DNA of 24,068 nucleotides from an uncultured Ellagibacter sp. (GTDB lineage: Bacteria > Actinomycetota > Coriobacteriia > Coriobacteriales > Eggerthellaceae), in assembly GCF_934636505.1 (NCBI RefSeq), contig NZ_CAKUAL010000030.1, positions 1-24,068 of the forward strand, written 5' to 3'. The translations under genes were made by a program, and so were the position numbers. Below the pieces are notes generated by a model. That model had not been told where the DNA came from, did no database searches, and was given only the letters and a program-made list of their open reading frames with translations. Positions 21,441 through 24,068 of the stretch are shown here, in pieces. Each line of letters starts with the position of its first letter. The stretch's first letter is position 1.

Positions 21441-23351
21441 ATGGCAGAGACATCTTCGGTACAGCAGGCTACGGCACTCGTCGTTTCGGCGTTTTTCGAC
21501 GAGCTTGCACGCTGGGGCGTTCGCGAGGTGGTGGTGAGTCCGGGTTCGCGCTCGACGGCGCTCGCCATGTGCGCGTACGAGCTCGGCAGGCGCGAGCCCG
21601 AGCGCATGACTGTTTATGTGGACATCGACGAGCGCAGCGCTTCGTTCTTCGCGCTGGGGTTGGCGAAGGCGTCGGGTCGCCCCGTGGCGCTTGTGTGCAC
21701 CTCGGGCACAGCGCTCGCGAACTACTACCCCGCGGTGCTGGAAGCTGAGACCTCGCGCGTGCCGCTGATCGTGCTTTCGGGGGACAGGCCGCCTCACCTG
21801 CAGGGACTTGGCGCGCCGCAAACGTGCGACCAGATGAAGGCCTACAGCGACCACGTGCGCCGCTTCATCCAGATGCCTCTTGCGGAGGATTCGCCTCGCG
21901 CGGTCGCCTTCGCGCGCCAGGCTGCTCGCGAGCTTGTTCTGGGCACGCTTCCCGGGGGGTATCTTCCCCTCGAAGGCGATGCCGTCGCCTCGCGCGCGTG
22001 TTCGCGCATGGCGGGCCCCGTGCACGCGAACTTCCCCTTCGACGAGCCGCTGAAACCCGACTTTTCCACGCCCGGGGTCTTTTCGGCGGGACGCAGTGCG
22101 CTCGATGGTGTGGGCGGCTTGGCGGGGACGGCGGGCATTGCCGGGCCCGAGGTCGCTGCGGTAAGCCGCCTTTCGGCAGCGGTATGCGACCAGGTGAAGG
22201 CCCTTATTTGCGGGCGTCGCGCGCTGGTGCTTGCGGGCGAGGGCACTTGCGAGAGCTTGGAAGAGGCGCGCGAGATGGCGGCATGGGCAAAGGCATACGG
22301 CTTGCCGCTTCTAGCTGACCCGCTTTCGGGACTGCGATCGCTTGGCAACGAGGCGGTCATCGACAACTATGACAACGTCTTCGGGCGTGACGATTTCCCC
22401 GCCCCGGAAGTGGTCATCCGCTTCGGGCGTTACCCCGTGTCGAAGCGCTGCGTGCGGAAGATTGCCGCGGCGCGTCCCATTGAGATTGTCGTAGACGCAG
22501 GTGAGACGCGCGATTTCAATGCGATGACCGACCTGTTCGTCGCTTGCACGCCGATTGATTTCGCGCGATCTTTGCTGGCGTGCGATTGCGATGCGCAGGC
22601 GAGCGCGGGCTTCCTTTCCTCGTGGCGCGAGGCGAACGCGGCCGAACGGGCGCGCATCCTTTCGGTGGAGGAAGATTCGCGGGAGAGGGTGACGGGCAAA
22701 GCTGCCGACGGGGCCGAGGTTGCAGGAGACGCCGAGCCCGAGTCCGCCGCTGTTGCCCCTCGTCCCGAAGGCGCGTACGTGCGCGAGATTCTGAAGGCGA
22801 CACCTGCGAGGTCGTGCTTGTTCTCTGCGAACTCGATGGCGATTCGCGCGATCGACACCTTCTACGTGAAAGGCGACAAGCCGCTTGCCGTGCTGTGCAA
22901 CCGAGGGCTCAACGGCATTGACGGCACGGTGTCGACCGCCCTTGGCGTCGCGCAGCATTTCGAGCAGACGACGTTCCTTACGGGGGATTTCACGCTGCAG
23001 CATGACCTGGGCGGGCTTGCGCTCCAGCGCGAAATCGCCCAGGTTGCGGCCGAGCGCGGCAAGCCTGCTCCAAGCATCGTCGTGGTGCTGTTGAACAATA
23101 ACGGCGGCGGCATCTTCGAGATGCTCCCGCAGGCGTCGGATGAGCCGTACTTCGCGCGCCTGTTCTCGGCGCCGCAGGACGTCGACTTCTCCCACGCGGC
23201 GGCGGCCTTCAACGTGCCTTATCGCAAGGTGTGCACTCCGAGCGAGTTTTCGCAGGTCTACGGGGAGATGCTCGGGACGCCGGGCATAAGTCTCATCGAG
23301 GTGAAGCTGCCGCTTTCTGGCCTCAAGGCCCGCTATCGCGCGTACCAATAG
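21441..23351 (+). CDS. menD: 2-succinyl-5-enolpyruvyl-6-hydroxy-3-cyclohexene-1-carboxylate synthase MenD
   Basis: The 636-residue thiamine-diphosphate enzyme condenses isochorismate with 2-oxoglutarate in menaquinone synthesis. N-terminal motifs are VVVSPGSRSTALA (about 31-43), DERSASFFALGLAKA and VCTSGTALANYYPAV. The C-terminal cofactor-binding domain has CNRGLNGIDGTVSTALG, GDFTLQHDLGG and LLNNNGGGIFE, all MenD signatures. The start ATG has AGGAAGGT about 8 nt upstream. The length is slightly above the usual 550-580, owing to Ala/Gly-rich inserts (for example near 215-235 and 405-440). It uses the product of the isochorismate synthase at 16046-17293; other men genes are not in the window. 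Confidence 0.96.
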   Translation: MAETSSVQQATALVVSAFFDELARWGVREVVVSPGSRSTALAMCAYELGRREPERMTVYVDIDERSASFFALGLAKASGRPVALVCTSGTALANYYPAVLEAETSRVPLIVLSGDRPPHLQGLGAPQTCDQMKAYSDHVRRFIQMPLAEDSPRAVAFARQAARELVLGTLPGGYLPLEGDAVASRACSRMAGPVHANFPFDEPLKPDFSTPGVFSAGRSALDGVGGLAGTAGIAGPEVAAVSRLSAAVCDQVKALICGRRALVLAGEGTCESLEEAREMAAWAKAYGLPLLADPLSGLRSLGNEAVIDNYDNVFGRDDFPAPEVVIRFGRYPVSKRCVRKIAAARPIEIVVDAGETRDFNAMTDLFVACTPIDFARSLLACDCDAQASAGFLSSWREANAAERARILSVEEDSRERVTGKAADGAEVAGDAEPESAAVAPRPEGAYVREILKATPARSCLFSANSMAIRAIDTFYVKGDKPLAVLCNRGLNGIDGTVSTALGVAQHFEQTTFLTGDFTLQHDLGGLALQREIAQVAAERGKPAPSIVVVLLNNNGGGIFEMLPQASDEPYFARLFSAPQDVDFSHAAAAFNVPYRKVCTPSEFSQVYGEMLGTPGISLIEVKLPLSGLKARYRAYQ

Positions 23352-23358
23352 GGTTGCG

Positions 23359-23611
23359 GAGGAGCCCTTCGGCTTGTGTCCCACATTGCTTTCGGCTCGT
23401 TCGCGCCTTGCGTTTGAGCTCTTGCGGGCCAGATAGGGCCCTTCGGCGGTGCCCACAAAGCGAGTTCCGCAGCGCAGCGAGGACTGTCTGAGCGACTGGG
23501 CACTGCCGAAGGGCCCCTCCCGCGGTTCGGTGTAACACCCGCAAAGCGAGTTCCGCAGCGCGGGGGGGGGACCGCCTCGGGCGACTGGGCGCCGCCGAAG
23601 AGCCCCTCCCG
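23359..23611. repeat. Cluster of related inverted and direct repeats after menD
   Basis: Arms 23436-23454 and 23498-23516 are complementary over 19 positions with one G-T wobble, around a 43-nt loop. The block starting CAAAGCGAGTTCCGCAGCGC (23456) recurs at 23542, giving imperfect direct repeats of about 67-70 bp (23456-23522 and 23542-23611). A further inverted half-copy with GGAGCCCTTCGGC is at 23360-23372. The 279-base gap between menD and the next gene holds nothing else. It may act as a transcription stop between the converging genes and looks like a REP/MITE-type intergenic repeat. Confidence 0.75.
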
Positions 23612-23630
23612 AGACTCGCCGCGCCTTCCG

Positions 23631-24068
23631 TTATTCGTTTTCCCAAGCGGCGCGCAGGGCTGCGATCTCCTCGCCCCACCCCGAGAGCTTGTCGTTCGGC
23701 GTTTCCAGGTAGAAGGGCAAATCGCGCAGTGCGGGGTGCTTCGTCACCGCCGAGAGCGCTTCGAAGCCGATGTGCCCCTCCCCGATGCGGGCATGGCGGT
23801 CCTTATGCGCGCCGCAGGGATTCAGGCTGTCGTTTAGATGGATGGCTTTCAGCCGGTCAAGGCCGATGACCTGGTCGAACTCGCGCACCACGCCATCGAG
23901 GTCTCCCGCTATGTCGTAACCCGCGTCCCAAATATGGCAGGTGTCCAGACACACGCCCACGTGGTCGGACAGCTTCACGCCGTCGATGATGCGCGCGATC
24001 TCCTCGAACGTGCGCCCGACTTCGCTTCCCTTTCCCGCCATCGTCTCGAGCAAAAGCGTGGTCGTCTG
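23631..24068 (-). CDS. nfo: Endonuclease IV, 5' end outside window
   Basis: The visible 145 C-terminal residues match endonuclease IV, a zinc-dependent AP endonuclease of base-excision repair. Zinc-ligand segments are present: LETMAGKGSE (family ET-AG-G-E), CLDTCHIWDAGYD, AIHLNDS, then the HKDRHARIGEGHIG signature and FYLETP near the end. The reading frame is open to the window edge, and five codons (QTTTL) precede the TTG at 24053, continuing the family sequence. The TTG is therefore internal, not the start. About half of the usual 280-residue protein lies outside. Confidence 0.95.
   Translation of the reverse strand, partial: QTTTLLLETMAGKGSEVGRTFEEIARIIDGVKLSDHVGVCLDTCHIWDAGYDIAGDLDGVVREFDQVIGLDRLKAIHLNDSLNPCGAHKDRHARIGEGHIGFEALSAVTKHPALRDLPFYLETPNDKLSGWGEEIAALRAAWENE

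Noticed and set aside
23456..23611. CRISPR array
   Set aside because: There are only two long imperfect units with no regular short repeats and unique spacers, and no cas genes.

Overview
The window looks like the chromosome of a high-GC, Gram-positive, anaerobic actinobacterium, most plausibly a member of the Coriobacteriia (Eggerthellaceae-like). The main reason is the minus-strand cell-wall/signalling cluster fhaA-fhaB-pstP-rodA-pbpA-pknB, which is an actinobacterial hallmark. Menaquinone genes, a ferredoxin-type Fe-S protein of a kind common in anaerobes, and high GC with many GTG/TTG starts fit this. The lineage is inferred from gene content, not from a database match.

Left part (1-4260): about 540 bases with no convincing gene but many strong hairpins. 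A three-gene plus-strand cluster follows: a degenerate homocysteine-methyltransferase-fold protein, a small unknown protein and a two-cluster ferredoxin-like protein. It is closed by a strong intrinsic terminator. Next come a membrane-anchored Ala/Arg-rich coiled-coil protein and tRNA-Leu(CAG) with its own promoter and terminator.

4361-7890: an ABC ATPase-like protein resembling PstB in which nearly every ATPase motif is destroyed lies directly upstream of an OmpR/PhoB-type response regulator and a PhoR-type histidine kinase (ATGA overlap). The 6S RNA gene follows, with promoter, closing stem, 3' hairpin and U-tract all visible.

8055-15787 (minus strand): fhaA, fhaB, pstP, a single 938-codon rodA-pbpA fusion (SEDS glycosyltransferase joined to a class B PBP transpeptidase), and pknB with four PASTA repeats. 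Together they form a phospho-regulated peptidoglycan-synthesis module. The genes abut or overlap except before pknB, where a 72-bp gap holds a candidate promoter.

16008-24068: isochorismate synthase and menD (menaquinone pathway) are separated by a FecCD-family ABC importer (permease, ATPase, lipoprotein binding protein) and a divergent THEP1-like P-loop NTPase. The NTPase and menD share a promoter region with a palindromic -10 element. Downstream of menD is a cluster of related direct and inverted repeats. The window ends inside a minus-strand endonuclease IV gene whose 5' end lies outside.

Most notable points are the SEDS-PBP fusion, the apparently dead PstB-like protein beside PhoBR-type genes, the zinc-ligand-deficient methyltransferase-fold protein, the structured leader at 1-407, and the intergenic repeat cluster after menD.
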